This document shows, piece by piece, positions 1 through 8,499 of a stretch of 64,000 bases of DNA. The DNA is from Rhodovulum robiginosum (GTDB lineage: Bacteria; Pseudomonadota; Alphaproteobacteria; Rhodobacterales; Rhodobacteraceae): assembly GCF_003944755.1 (NCBI RefSeq), contig NZ_RWGU01000045.1, forward strand, positions 62,001 through 126,000, in the 5' to 3' direction. Numbering within the stretch: the first letter of the stretch is position 1; every line of letters begins with the position of its first letter. Both the position numbers and the translations under genes were made by a program. The notes beneath the pieces were generated by a model. It saw nothing but the letters and a program-made list of their open reading frames with translations. It did not search any database and was not told where the DNA came from.

Positions 1-2
1 CC

Positions 3-1295
3 TCGGTGCGCGAGCGCGGCACCGTGGTTCTGACCCGCGGCGAGGGGCCTTACGTGATCGACAGCGAGGGCCGGCGCTATCTCGACGCCAATTCGGGGCT
101 TTGGAACATGGTCGCGGGGTTCGACCACGCCGGCCTCGCCCAAGCCGCAAAGGCGCAATACGACCGTTTTCCGGGCTATCATTCCTTTTTCGGGCGGATG
201 TCAGACCAGACCGTGATGCTCAGCGAAAAACTGGTCGAGGTCTCGCCGTTTCCGCGCGGCCGCGTCTTCTACACCAATTCCGGGTCCGAGGCGAACGACA
301 CGCTGGTCAAGATGCTGTGGTTCCTGGGCCGCGCCGAGGGCGCCCCCGAGCGGCGCAAGATCCTGACGCGGGTGAACGGCTATCACGGGGTGACGGTCGC
401 TGCGGCCTCGATGACCGGCAAGCCCTACAACGCGCTTTTCGGCCTGCCGCTGCCAGGCTTCCTGCATCTCACCTGCCCGCATTACTGGCGCGAGGGCGGA
501 CCCGGCGAAAGCGAGGCGGCGTTTACCGCGCGGCTGGCGGACGAACTGGAAGAGGTGATCGCACGCGAAGGCGCCGAGACCATCGCCGGCTTCTTCGCCG
601 AGCCGGTGATCGGCGCGGGCGGCGTGATCCCGCCGCCGGAGGGCTATTTCCAGGCCATCGGGCCGATCCTGAAACGCCACGGCATCCCGCTGATCTCGGA
701 CGAGGTGATCTGCGGATTCGGGCGCACCGGCGAGGTCTGGGGCTGCGAGAGCTACGATTTCACGCCCGACGCCATCGTCGCCTCCAAGGCGCTGACGGCG
801 GGCTACTTCCCGATGGGCGCGGTGATCCTGGGGCCCGACCTGGCCGACCGGATGCAGGCGGCCTCGGAGGCGGTCGAGGAATTCCCCCACGGCTTTACCG
901 CCTCGGGCCACCCGGTGGGCTGCGCCATCGCGCTGAAAGCCATCGACGTGATCCTTAACGAGGGGCTGCTCGACAATGTCCGCGCCCTGACGCCGCAATT
1001 CGAGGCCGGGCTCGCGCGGCTGGCCGAGCACCGCAATATCGGCGAATGGCGGGGACGCGGGCTGATGGGCGCGCTTGAGGCCGTGGCGGACAAGGCGACC
1101 AAGACCCCCTTCCCCGCCGAGCTGTCGGTCAGCGAGCGCGTCGCCAATGCCTGTACCGATCACGGTCTGATCTGCCGCCCGCTGGGCCAGTCGATCGTGC
1201 TTTGCCCGCCCTTCATCATGACCGAAGCCCAGATGGACGAGATGTTCGAAAAGCTGGAGGCGTCGCTCGAACGGGTCTTCGCCGAGGTCGCCTGA
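3..1295 (+). CDS. PLP-dependent class III aminotransferase (5'-truncated by window edge)
   Basis: The reading frame is open to the left edge, so the true start lies outside the window; about 430 residues are present. The fold-type I class III aminotransferase signature is clear: a GSEAND segment near residue 95, the LISDEVICGFGRTG block, and the PLP-binding lysine in SKALTAG at about residue 261. The family uses amines or omega-amino acids (beta-alanine, taurine, polyamines and similar) as donors with pyruvate or another oxo-acid as acceptor. The substrate cannot be read from the sequence. It ends 24 bp before the convergent phaR stop, and no functional link to the PHA genes is evident. Confidence 0.9.
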   Translation, partial: SVRERGTVVLTRGEGPYVIDSEGRRYLDANSGLWNMVAGFDHAGLAQAAKAQYDRFPGYHSFFGRMSDQTVMLSEKLVEVSPFPRGRVFYTNSGSEANDTLVKMLWFLGRAEGAPERRKILTRVNGYHGVTVAAASMTGKPYNALFGLPLPGFLHLTCPHYWREGGPGESEAAFTARLADELEEVIAREGAETIAGFFAEPVIGAGGVIPPPEGYFQAIGPILKRHGIPLISDEVICGFGRTGEVWGCESYDFTPDAIVASKALTAGYFPMGAVILGPDLADRMQAASEAVEEFPHGFTASGHPVGCAIALKAIDVILNEGLLDNVRALTPQFEAGLARLAEHRNIGEWRGRGLMGALEAVADKATKTPFPAELSVSERVANACTDHGLICRPLGQSIVLCPPFIMTEAQMDEMFEKLEASLERVFAEVA

Positions 1296-1319
1296 GCGCC
1301 TCGCCAGCCGGGCGGCGTC

Positions 1320-1856
1320 CTATTCGTTAATTTTGGAAAGCTTGTCCTGCAACTCGGCAAGCTGCTGCTTGATCTCCGCGAGATCCTCTTCGGACTCTTT
1401 CTCGGGAGTCGAGCTAGGTGCCCAGCCCCCGGTCATCGCCTTGAGGAACGCTTCTTGCTGGGCCTGCATCGCCTCGAAGCCCGGCACCGCCGCCATCGGG
1501 TTCATCTTGCCCATGTTCTGCATCATCTTCGACTGCCCGTCGCGGAGCATCTCGAAGCTGGCGGCCAGGAATTGCGGAACGATGGAATTGGCCGAGGTCG
1601 TGTAGCTGCGCACCAGGTCGGTCAGAACCGCGATCGGCAGCACGCTTTCGCCCTTGCTCTCGTGCTCGGCGATGATCTGCAACAGGTACTGGCGCGTGAG
1701 GTCGTCGCCGCTTTTCAGGTCGATGATCTGCACCTCGCGCCCGTCGCGGATGAACCGCGCGATATCCTCGAGCGTGACGTAGTCGCTGGTCTCGGTGTTA
1801 TAAAGCCGGCGGCTGGCATAGCGCTTGATCAGCAGCGGCGGTCGATCGTCGGACAC
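1320..1856 (-). CDS. phaR: Polyhydroxyalkanoate synthesis repressor PhaR
   Basis: A 178-residue DNA-binding repressor that also senses PHA granules. The N-terminal PhaR DNA-binding domain (IKRYASRRLYNTETSDYVTLED) and following PHB-accumulation region (DLTRQYLLQII...LVRSYTTSANS) are diagnostic. The C-terminal 70 residues are Met/Gln-rich, then acidic and probably coiled-coil. The GTG at 1856 is chosen because AGGGAG lies 9 nt upstream (1866-1871); the in-frame ATGs at 1883 and 1877 have no Shine-Dalgarno. It lies downstream of phaP in the same orientation, separated by a rho-independent terminator, so it is probably transcribed separately. An imperfect PhaR-type site upstream (1889-1899) suggests autoregulation. 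Confidence 0.93.
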   Translation of the reverse strand: MSDDRPPLLIKRYASRRLYNTETSDYVTLEDIARFIRDGREVQIIDLKSGDDLTRQYLLQIIAEHESKGESVLPIAVLTDLVRSYTTSANSIVPQFLAASFEMLRDGQSKMMQNMGKMNPMAAVPGFEAMQAQQEAFLKAMTGGWAPSSTPEKESEEDLAEIKQQLAELQDKLSKINE

Positions 1857-1888
1857 AGGGCGGGCCTCCCTCGGCATAAGCATGCATA

Positions 1889-1899
1889 TTGCAGCGCAG
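1889..1899 (-). promoter_or_regulatory. Imperfect PhaR-type operator upstream of phaR
   Basis: TTGC-AGC-GCAG matches the CTGC-N3-GCAG PhaR pattern in all but one base. It sits 33 bp upstream of the chosen phaR GTG, where it could mediate autorepression. This is an inference from one degenerate match. Confidence 0.4.
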
Positions 1900-1931
1900 C
1901 AGAGCTTAGGCGCTGCGGACGCAAAAAGAAA

Positions 1932-1954
1932 GGGCGGGCAAAAGATGCCCGCCC
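1932..1954 (-). terminator. Rho-independent terminator downstream of phaP
   Basis: Perfect 9-bp stem (GGGCGGGCA / TGCCCGCCC, loop of 5 nt). Read on the minus strand it is followed by TTTCTTTTT. It lies 50 bp past the phaP stop and separates phaP from phaR. Confidence 0.8.
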
Positions 1955-2003
1955 CAGAAATCCCGCCGGCGGGGAGGACGCCGGCAGTATTTCATCGGGT
2001 CGC

Positions 2004-2453
2004 TTACTTCGCCGCGGCGCTGGCTTTCTTGGCAACAGCGGTGGCCTCGTCGGTGGCCTTCTTCATCGCGGCGGTCGCGTCTTCCGAGAAGTCCTTGCCG
2101 GCGGCCAGCATCAGCTCGACGGTTTCCATCTGGACCTTCTTGGCGACCTCGGCGAAGGCGGCCATGTTCTCGGCGGTCATCTCGGCACTGGCCGAGGCGA
2201 AGTCGGTCATCGCCTTGGAATAGTCGGTCGGCTCTTCCTTGACGGTGGTCAGGGCGCCCATCTTGGTGATGGTTTCCTTGGTCCACTTCGAGGAGATCTC
2301 GGTCGACTTCTCAGCGGCTTCGAGCGCCACTTTCGACATCTTCTCACCCAGGGCCGCCGAGGTTTTGAAGGCGTCCTGCATGGCGTGCATGTCCATCGGG
2401 AGCGAGGACATCATGTCTTGCATCATCTTGGTGAAATCTTGCGGGTTGGCCAT
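2004..2453 (-). CDS. phaP: Phasin (PHA granule surface protein)
   Basis: A 149-residue, Ala/Met/Lys-rich amphipathic helical protein without a signal peptide, typical of phasin family proteins that coat PHA granules. Its position between phaC and phaR and the PhaR-type operators over its promoter support the call. Two in-frame ATGs compete. AGGAGA (2461-2466) is only 1 nt from the ATG at 2459 but 7 nt from the ATG at 2453, so the protein most likely starts MANPQDF at 2453. The C-terminus is a Lys/Ala-rich tail (KKATDEATAVAKKASAAAK). It is probably highly expressed from its own promoter. Confidence 0.9.
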   Translation of the reverse strand: MANPQDFTKMMQDMMSSLPMDMHAMQDAFKTSAALGEKMSKVALEAAEKSTEISSKWTKETITKMGALTTVKEEPTDYSKAMTDFASASAEMTAENMAAFAEVAKKVQMETVELMLAAGKDFSEDATAAMKKATDEATAVAKKASAAAK

Positions 2454-2514
2454 TTTCATTTCTCCTGACTGGCGCGACCGCTCTGTGTCGTCGCGCGTTG
2501 TTCATTACGCAAGA

Positions 2515-2543
2515 GAAATACATGCTGCAGCGCAGCATTTCAA
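2515..2543 (-). promoter_or_regulatory. Sigma-70-type phaP promoter with operator in the spacer
   Basis: On the minus strand, TTGAAA (2538-2543), a 17-nt spacer and TATTTC (2515-2520) lie about 60 nt upstream of the phaP start. The spacer is itself the dyad covered by the operator at 2522-2538. Confidence 0.6.
2522..2538. promoter_or_regulatory. PhaR-type operator 1 (CTGC-N3-GCAG)
   Basis: ATGCTGCAGCGCAGCAT, an inverted repeat containing CTGC-AGC-GCAG (2525-2535). This pattern is the reported recognition sequence of PhaR in Paracoccus and Rhodobacter. It fills the spacer between the phaP -35 and -10 boxes, so binding should block RNA polymerase. Confidence 0.7.
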
Positions 2544-2550
2544 CCCCTTT

Positions 2551-2565
2551 TGCTGCGTCGCAGCA
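2551..2565. promoter_or_regulatory. PhaR-type operator 2 (CTGC-N3-GCAG)
   Basis: TGCTGCGTCGCAGCA, containing CTGC-GTC-GCAG (2553-2563). It is exactly 28 bp from operator 1 and just upstream of the phaP -35 box. Confidence 0.65.
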
Positions 2566-2587
2566 TAAAAATTTGCGCTGGAGGCGG

Positions 2588-4381
2588 TCAGCTTTGATCG
2601 GAAGGCAGAACGTACGTGCCCGGCGCGGGGGCCAGCACCCGATGTCCCGCATCGCCCGGAACGCGCGCCGGCACCTGCTTGCCCGAGCGCCGTTTCAGCC
2701 ACGCGCCCCAGCGCGGCCACCACGAGCCCTCGTTATAGGTCGCGCCCTCTTTCCACGCGCCGGGCTCGTCCAGCGGGCCGTCCGACGTGTAATGGCCGTA
2801 TTTCTTCTTCCAGGGCGGGTTCACGATGCCCGCGATATGGCCCGATTCCGACAGGATGAAGGTCTTGTCCCGGCTGCCCATCTGCTTGATCCCGTTAAAG
2901 CTCGACCGCCAGGCGGCGATATGGTCGCTCTCGCAGGCGACCGCGCAGAGCGGGATCTTGATGTCCTTCAGCGTGGGGGTGTCACCGCAGATCTCGAAAC
3001 AGCCGCGCGCGAGACGGTCCTCCTGGCAAAGCCCGCGCAGGTATTCCACCACCATGCGCGCCGGCAGGTTGGTCGAATCGCCGTTCCAGAAGAGCAGGTC
3101 GAAGGCCGGCGGCGACTCGCCCATCATGTAGCTGCGGATCGCGGGGCCATAGATCAGATCGTTCGAGCGCAGGAAGGAAAACGTGCGCGACATGAAGAAG
3201 CTGCTGAGATAGCCCTCCTGCTTGACCTCGCGCTCGATCCCGTCGATGAAATCGTCGTTGAGAAACACCCCGACTTCGCCCTGGTCGGAAAAATCGGTGA
3301 GCGTGGTGAAGAAGGTGGCCGATCGCACCGAGGAATCGCCCCGCTTGGCCATCAGGCCCAGCGCCAGCGCCAGCGTGGTGCCGGCGATGCAATAGCCCAC
3401 CACGTTGACCTTGTCCTGCCCGGTGATCGCCTTCACCTCGCGGATCGCCTCGAAGTAGCCCTCTTCGATATAGGTATCCATGCCCACATCGGCATAATCG
3501 GGGCCGGGGTTGACCCAGGAGACCACGAATAGCGTGAAGCCCTGGTCGACGATCCACTTGATCAGCGAATTCTTCTCTTTCAGGTCGAGAATGTAGAACT
3601 TGTTGATCCAGGGCGGGAAGATGATCAGCGGCTGGGCATGCACGGTCTCGGTGGTGGGCGCATACTGGATCAGTTCGAACATCCGGTTGCGGTAGATCAC
3701 CGCACCCTCGCTGGTCGCCAGATTCTCGCCCACGCGAAAGGCTTTCTTGTCGGCGAGCGATACCAGGATCTCGCCTTCGTTGGCCTCGATGTCGCGCACC
3801 AGGTTCTCCAGCCCGCGCACCAGCGACTGGCCATCGGTCTCGACCGCGCGCGACAGCGCCTCGGGGTTGGTGCCCAGGAAATTGGTCGGCGAAAACATAT
3901 CGACGATCTGGCGCGTGAAATATTCCACGCGCCTGCGTTCGGCCGGCTCCAGCCCCTCGATTTCGGCGGCCGCCTTGGTGACCGCCTCGGCGCTCATAAT
4001 GTATTGTTGCTTGATATAATTGAAATAAGGATGGGTCTGCCAAAGCGGGCTGGAAAACCGCCGGTCCGACGGCGTGTTGTCGGGCGGGGCCTGCAGCTTG
4101 CCGCTGGCCAGCGCCTGCTGTGCCTCGACGTAGTGCTTCAGCGCCTTGCCCCAGTAAGAGACCTGATGTTCGATCAGCTTGGAGGGGTTCTGCATCATTT
4201 CGGCGACGTAGGCGGCGGCCGCCTTCATGAACAAATCCTGCCCAGGCCCCTGCAGGTTGGGGTCGATCTGGCGCTTCTTCGAAAGCGCGTTGACCAGCCT
4301 CTCGGATAGCTCTTCGATCTTGGACAAATTCTCGTTCAGGCGTTCCAGATTGGTGCCCGGCACATCTTCCTCAGTTGTCAC
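2588..4381 (-). CDS. phaC: Class I poly(3-hydroxyalkanoate) synthase PhaC
   Basis: A 597-residue synthase, full length for class I, which polymerises (R)-3-hydroxyacyl-CoA at the granule surface. The lipase-like box is GYCIAG with nucleophile Cys331; Asp486 (ACESDH) and His515 (SESGHIAG) complete the triad. The PhaC N-terminal domain (QTHPYFNYIKQQY) and alpha/beta-hydrolase core are intact. The start is a GTG at 4381 with a G-rich stretch (GGGGGG) about 10 nt upstream. It is divergent from phaZ across 110 bp, and phaP follows downstream with its own promoter. Confidence 0.96.
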   Translation of the reverse strand: MTTEEDVPGTNLERLNENLSKIEELSERLVNALSKKRQIDPNLQGPGQDLFMKAAAAYVAEMMQNPSKLIEHQVSYWGKALKHYVEAQQALASGKLQAPPDNTPSDRRFSSPLWQTHPYFNYIKQQYIMSAEAVTKAAAEIEGLEPAERRRVEYFTRQIVDMFSPTNFLGTNPEALSRAVETDGQSLVRGLENLVRDIEANEGEILVSLADKKAFRVGENLATSEGAVIYRNRMFELIQYAPTTETVHAQPLIIFPPWINKFYILDLKEKNSLIKWIVDQGFTLFVVSWVNPGPDYADVGMDTYIEEGYFEAIREVKAITGQDKVNVVGYCIAGTTLALALGLMAKRGDSSVRSATFFTTLTDFSDQGEVGVFLNDDFIDGIEREVKQEGYLSSFFMSRTFSFLRSNDLIYGPAIRSYMMGESPPAFDLLFWNGDSTNLPARMVVEYLRGLCQEDRLARGCFEICGDTPTLKDIKIPLCAVACESDHIAAWRSSFNGIKQMGSRDKTFILSESGHIAGIVNPPWKKKYGHYTSDGPLDEPGAWKEGATYNEGSWWPRWGAWLKRRSGKQVPARVPGDAGHRVLAPAPGTYVLPSDQS

Positions 4382-4437
4382 GGCCGAAAATCCCCCCTAG
4401 TTTCGCATGCGCAGCATGAAGTCGCCATGTTCTCGAG

Positions 4438-4443
4438 TATAGT
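4438..4443 (+). promoter_or_regulatory. Putative -10 element of phaZ
   Basis: TATAGT (5/6 to consensus) lies 49 nt upstream of the phaZ start in the phaC-phaZ divergent region. The matching -35 is poor, so an activator or alternative sigma factor is possible. Confidence 0.35.
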
Positions 4444-4491
4444 GGCGAAAGCGCCGGGCCGCAGCCCCGCTGCGTGAAAAAGGAGTGGCGA

Positions 4492-5757
4492 ATGAAGTAC
4501 ATGGCGACCTATGATCTCATGGAAAGCGCCCGCAACACCAATCAGTGGCTGGGCGCATCTGCCCTCGCGCTGGGCTCATATCCCATCACCGGGCTTGTGC
4601 CCAACCCCTTTTTCCAGATCATTGCCGCCTGGGGCGAGATCACCGAGCGCACCTTTTCGCGGATGGTGGCCAAGCCCGATTGGAACATCCAGACGGTGGT
4701 GGGCGCCGATGGCCGTGATCACATCGTGTCGGTGGAGCATCTGGTCAAACGGCCCTTCGGAGACCTGATCCAGTTCAAGGTGCATGGCCGGCCGGAAAAG
4801 GCACGGCGCGTGCTGCTGGTGGCGCCGATGTCGGGCCACTACGCCACGCTTCTGCGCTCGACCGTGGCAAGCCTGTTGCCCGATTGCGAGGTGTTCATCA
4901 CCGACTGGCACAACGCGCGCGACATCCCCGTATCGGCCGGCAAGTTCGACGTCGAGGATTACACGCTCTACCTCGTCGATTTCCTGCGCCACCTGGGCCC
5001 CGATACCCATGTCATCGCGGTCTGCCAGCCCGCGCCGCTGGCGCTGGCCGCAACCGCCTACCTGGCCGAAGAGGACCCCTCGGCCCAGCCCCGGTCGCTG
5101 ACGCTGATCGGCGGGCCCATCGACCCCGACGCCGCGGCCACCGACGTGACCGATTTCGGCCGGCGCGTGACCATGGGCCAGCTGGAACAGTTCGTGATCC
5201 AGCGGGTGGGGTTCAAATACGCGGGCGTCGGCCGGCTGGTCTATCCGGGGCTTTTGCAGCTCGCCTCTTTCATGTCGATGAACAGCGAGCGCCACAGCCA
5301 GGCCTTTACCGAGCAGATCCTCAAGGCCGCCAAGGGCGAGGCGGGCGACCACGACAGGCACAACCGCTTTTACGACGAATATCTCGCGGTGATGGACATG
5401 ACGGCCGAGTTCTACCTCTCGACCGTCGAGCGGGTATTCAAGAATCGCGAGATCGCGCAGAACGCCTTTGTCGTGGACGGCAACAAGGTGGATATCGCCG
5501 CGATTACCGATGTCGCGGTCAAGACCGTAGAGGGCGCCGATGACGACATTTCGGCCCCCGGCCAGTGCGTCGCCGCGCTCGACCTGCTGACCGGTCTGCC
5601 GGATGAAAAGAAAGCCAGCCATGTCGAGCCCGGCGCGGGCCACTACGGCATCTTCGCCGGCCGGAGCTGGCGCAACAACATCCGCCCGCTCGTGCTCGAT
5701 TTCATCGACGCCAATGCCGGCCGGCCGCGCCGCACCCCGCGACTGAGGAGCGTCTGA
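4492..5757 (+). CDS. phaZ: Intracellular polyhydroxyalkanoate depolymerase PhaZ
   Basis: A 421-residue intracellular PHB depolymerase that mobilises granule polymer. It has no signal peptide, as expected for the cytoplasmic type. The nucleophile cysteine lies in VCQP (Cys178); FITDWHNARDIP and EPGAGHYGIF near residue 385 match the family core and catalytic His. An upstream in-frame GTG exists at 4474, but AGGAG (4481-4485) is 6 nt before the ATG at 4492, which fixes the start. Divergent from phaC, it makes the locus a synthesis/degradation pair. A CCCGGC/GCCGGG hairpin follows the stop, without a T-run. Confidence 0.94.
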   Translation: MKYMATYDLMESARNTNQWLGASALALGSYPITGLVPNPFFQIIAAWGEITERTFSRMVAKPDWNIQTVVGADGRDHIVSVEHLVKRPFGDLIQFKVHGRPEKARRVLLVAPMSGHYATLLRSTVASLLPDCEVFITDWHNARDIPVSAGKFDVEDYTLYLVDFLRHLGPDTHVIAVCQPAPLALAATAYLAEEDPSAQPRSLTLIGGPIDPDAAATDVTDFGRRVTMGQLEQFVIQRVGFKYAGVGRLVYPGLLQLASFMSMNSERHSQAFTEQILKAAKGEAGDHDRHNRFYDEYLAVMDMTAEFYLSTVERVFKNREIAQNAFVVDGNKVDIAAITDVAVKTVEGADDDISAPGQCVAALDLLTGLPDEKKASHVEPGAGHYGIFAGRSWRNNIRPLVLDFIDANAGRPRRTPRLRSV

Positions 5758-5976
5758 TCGCCCGCGCCCGGCCGCAGCGCCGGGCGGACGGCGCCGGATC
5801 GCGTATTTTTACAACGGCCGCGCGGCGATTGCGCCCCGATCCGCTGAACATTCGATTCGTGCAAGCAGCGCCCCGGCGTAGCATGAAGGATGCATCGCAA
5901 GGCGTTGTTTTAAAATGACGCAGGCGGCGCGCACATTGGCGCCAGTGCGAAAAGAGACAAACCTGCACCGCGCCGC

Positions 5977-6732
5977 TCAGGCCGTTGCCGGCACTATTGA
6001 GGCAAGCGTTTGCGTGACCAGGTCCAGGTTTTCCGGCGCCGAGAACCGGTGATCCGCGCCCTTGACCAGGGTCAGCCGGATATCCTCGCCCTCGGCATGA
6101 TCGAGCAGGCGCAGCGCCACCGACACATCGACATCTGCATCGGCCGTGCCCTGCAAGAGCCGCACGGGCATTTGCAGCGGCAGCGGCGCGCGCAGCACCA
6201 GGTGCCCGCGCCCATCCTCGATCAGGCGCCGCGTGATGATGTAGGGCGCGTCGGAGTAGTCCGAGGGCAGCGCGACATGGCCCTCGGCCTCCAGCGCCGC
6301 GCGCTGGTCCGCATCGAACCCGGCCCACATCGAATCCTCGGTAAAATCGGGGGCCGCGGCGATACCGACGAGCCCCGCCACCTTTTCCGGCATGGCGCGG
6401 GCCAGCAATAGCGCGATCCAGCCCCCCATGGACGAGCCCACCAGCACCTGCGGCCCCTCGGTCAGCTGCGTCAGCGCGGCCTGCGCGTCCGCCGCCCAGT
6501 CGCCGATGCAGCCCTCGGTGAAGCCGCCCGAGGACTGGCCATGCCCCGAATAGTCGAAGCGCAGAAAGGCCCGGCCTTCGGCCCGCGACCAGCCCTCGAG
6601 GTGCAGTGCCTTGGTTCCCTCCATGTCGGAAGCGAACCCGCCGAGAAACACCACGCCGGGACCGGCGCCGACGGTCTTGTGATAGGCCAGCTTGCGGCCG
6701 GTGTCGGTGGTCAGATAGCTCGGTGTGTGCAT
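5977..6732 (-). CDS. Alpha/beta hydrolase, ABHD10-like
   Basis: A 251-residue cytosolic alpha/beta-hydrolase. It shows FLGGFASDMEG near the oxyanion region, the nucleophile elbow GSSMGGW, and an acid and histidine near GTADADVDVS and GADHRFS. The N-terminus and overall pattern resemble the bacterial homologues of mitochondrial ABHD10 (thioesterase/depalmitoylase or esterase activity). The ATG at 6732 has AAGGGGG 5 nt upstream; the reading frame extends further upstream but that part looks like non-coding translation. It is divergent from the HisC-like aminotransferase. Its physiological substrate is unknown. Confidence 0.85.
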   Translation of the reverse strand: MHTPSYLTTDTGRKLAYHKTVGAGPGVVFLGGFASDMEGTKALHLEGWSRAEGRAFLRFDYSGHGQSSGGFTEGCIGDWAADAQAALTQLTEGPQVLVGSSMGGWIALLLARAMPEKVAGLVGIAAAPDFTEDSMWAGFDADQRAALEAEGHVALPSDYSDAPYIITRRLIEDGRGHLVLRAPLPLQMPVRLLQGTADADVDVSVALRLLDHAEGEDIRLTLVKGADHRFSAPENLDLVTQTLASIVPATA

Positions 6733-6830
6733 CTCGCCCCCTTTCGCGGTGTCGCCCGACCCTATCGCGCGCGGCGGCGCCCGCAAGCCCCGCCCTTGCC
6801 GGGGCCGGGCTTTTGCGTTTTGCTCCGTCC

Positions 6831-7937
6831 ATGACCGGACCGCGCCTGACCCCCCTCGCCCAAAGCCTGCCCGCCTCGGTGCCCTTCGTGGGGCCGGAAA
6901 CCCAGGAACGCGCCCGCGGGCGGCCTTTCCGTGCCCGCCTTGGCGCCAATGAAAGCCTGTTCGGCCCCTCGCCCAAGGCAATCGCCGCCATGCAGCAGGC
7001 CGCTGCCGAGGCGTGGAAATACGGCGACGCGCAAAACCACGACCTGCGCGCGGTGCTGGCCGCCGATTTGGGCGTGCCGCCCGAAACGATCATGGTCGGC
7101 GAAGGGATCGACGGGTTGCTGGGTTATCTCGTGCGTCTCCTGGTCGCGCCGGGCGATGCGGTGGTCACCTCCGAGGGGGCCTATCCGACCTTCAACTACC
7201 ACGTGGCCGGCTTCGGCGGGGTGCTGCACAAGGTGCCGTTTGCGGGCGACCACGAGGACCCCGAGGCTCTGATCGCGAAAGCGGCGGAGACCGGTGCCAA
7301 GATCGTCTACCTGTCGAACCCCGACAACCCGATGGGCACATGGCACGATGCAGGCCGCGTGCAGGCGATGATCGATGCAGTGCCGCCGGGCACGCTGTTG
7401 ATGCTGGACGAGGCCTATATCGAGTTCGCGCCCGAGGGCACCGCGCCGCCGCTCGACCCCGCCGACCCGCGGGTCATCCGGATGCGCACCTTTTCCAAGG
7501 CGCAGGGGCTGGCGGGCGCGCGGGTGGGCTATGCCATCGGCGCGGCGCCGCTGATCGAGGCGTTTCACAAGATCCGCAACCATTTCGGCATGTGCCGCGT
7601 CAGCCAGGCAGGGGCGCTGGCCGCGTGGGGCGACAAGGAATGGCTGGCCCATGTGCAGGGCGAGGTCGCGCGCGGGCGGCAGGAGATCGCCCGCATCGCC
7701 CGCGCCAACGGGCTAACCCCCCTGCCCTCGGCCACCAATTTCGTCACCATCGACTGCGGAGGCGACGGCGCGCTGGCCCGCCGGGTGCTGGAAGAGCTGA
7801 CCGCGCGCGACGTGTTCGTGCGCATGCCGGGCGTGGCCCCTCTCGACCGGTGTGTCCGCGTCTCGGTGGGCGATGCGCAGGCGCTGGCGGTGCTGGCCGA
7901 GGAGCTGCCCGCCGCGCTGGCCGCGGCGCGGGGCTGA
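6831..7937 (+). CDS. HisC-like class I/II aminotransferase
   Basis: A 368-residue PLP enzyme of fold type I. LGANESLFGPSP is the substrate-binding N-terminal motif of histidinol-phosphate aminotransferase relatives. YLSNPDNPMG, LDEAYIEF and the PLP-lysine block RTFSKAQGLAGARVGY follow in order. The likely reaction is transamination of histidinol phosphate or an aromatic amino acid/oxo-acid. It is not near his genes, so it may be a second HisC-type or aromatic aminotransferase. The ATG at 6831 is the first that gives a family-like N-terminus. Confidence 0.88.
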   Translation: MTGPRLTPLAQSLPASVPFVGPETQERARGRPFRARLGANESLFGPSPKAIAAMQQAAAEAWKYGDAQNHDLRAVLAADLGVPPETIMVGEGIDGLLGYLVRLLVAPGDAVVTSEGAYPTFNYHVAGFGGVLHKVPFAGDHEDPEALIAKAAETGAKIVYLSNPDNPMGTWHDAGRVQAMIDAVPPGTLLMLDEAYIEFAPEGTAPPLDPADPRVIRMRTFSKAQGLAGARVGYAIGAAPLIEAFHKIRNHFGMCRVSQAGALAAWGDKEWLAHVQGEVARGRQEIARIARANGLTPLPSATNFVTIDCGGDGALARRVLEELTARDVFVRMPGVAPLDRCVRVSVGDAQALAVLAEELPAALAAARG

Positions 7938-8022
7938 GCCACGGCGCGGCTTGCGTCCGGGCCCCGGCTTGGGCATTGTCCGTGCGCCCGTCAAGCGGGC
8001 GACTGGCAGAAGGAGACCCGCC

Positions 8023-8499
8023 TTGTCGGAAGTTCTGGCGCGGCTCAACGTGGCCGCCCCGCGGCGCTATTTCGGGCTGGCCATGCTCTTGGCGTTGGCG
8101 GGCGTCGCGCTTTACGTCGCCTTTTCCACGCCGTCGGCGGCCATCGGCCTCCAGCTCTTCCTGCTGGCGGTGGGCGGCGGCGCGCTGTGGCTGAGCGTGG
8201 CGATGCACCGCGCCACCGCGCGCGATCTGCGGCTGACCGATGAGGGCCTCTTCGACAGCGAGGGCCGGGTTCTGGCCCTGCTCGACGATATCGAGGCGGT
8301 GGAACGGGGCATGTTCGCAATGAAGCCTTCGAATGGCTTCGTTCTGCGCCTCAAGACCCCCGGCACGCGGGCCTGGGCGCCGGGCGTCTGGTGGCGGCTG
8401 GGCCGGCACGTGGGCGTCGGCGGCGTCACCGCGGCGGGACAGGGCAAGGCGATGTCCGAAATCCTGATGCTGGCCCTGTCAGAACGCCGCGCGCCCTAG
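8023..8499 (+). CDS. Small membrane protein of unknown function
   Basis: A 158-residue protein starting at TTG 8023, preceded by AAGGAG (8010-8015) at 7 nt. Two hydrophobic segments (about residues 16-35 and 40-57) are followed by a soluble PH-like stretch (LRLTDEGLFDSEGRVLALLDDIEAVERG) and a Gly-rich tail. It lies downstream of the HisC-like gene on the same strand and overlaps the convergent TadE-like gene by 4 bp. I do not recognise a named family; similar small proteins occur in Rhodobacterales. Confidence 0.75.
   Translation: MSEVLARLNVAAPRRYFGLAMLLALAGVALYVAFSTPSAAIGLQLFLLAVGGGALWLSVAMHRATARDLRLTDEGLFDSEGRVLALLDDIEAVERGMFAMKPSNGFVLRLKTPGTRAWAPGVWWRLGRHVGVGGVTAAGQGKAMSEILMLALSERRAP

Noticed and set aside
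4406-4418. CATGC-GCA-GCATG dyad in the phaC-phaZ divergent region as a PhaR site
   Set aside because: It lacks the CTGC/GCAG half-sites seen twice at phaP. Similarity is limited to GC-rich palindromic character.
7852-8022. Longer version of the small membrane protein gene starting at 7852
   Set aside because: That extension overlaps the HisC-like gene and reads Arg/Pro-rich; the TTG at 8023 has a strong Shine-Dalgarno.
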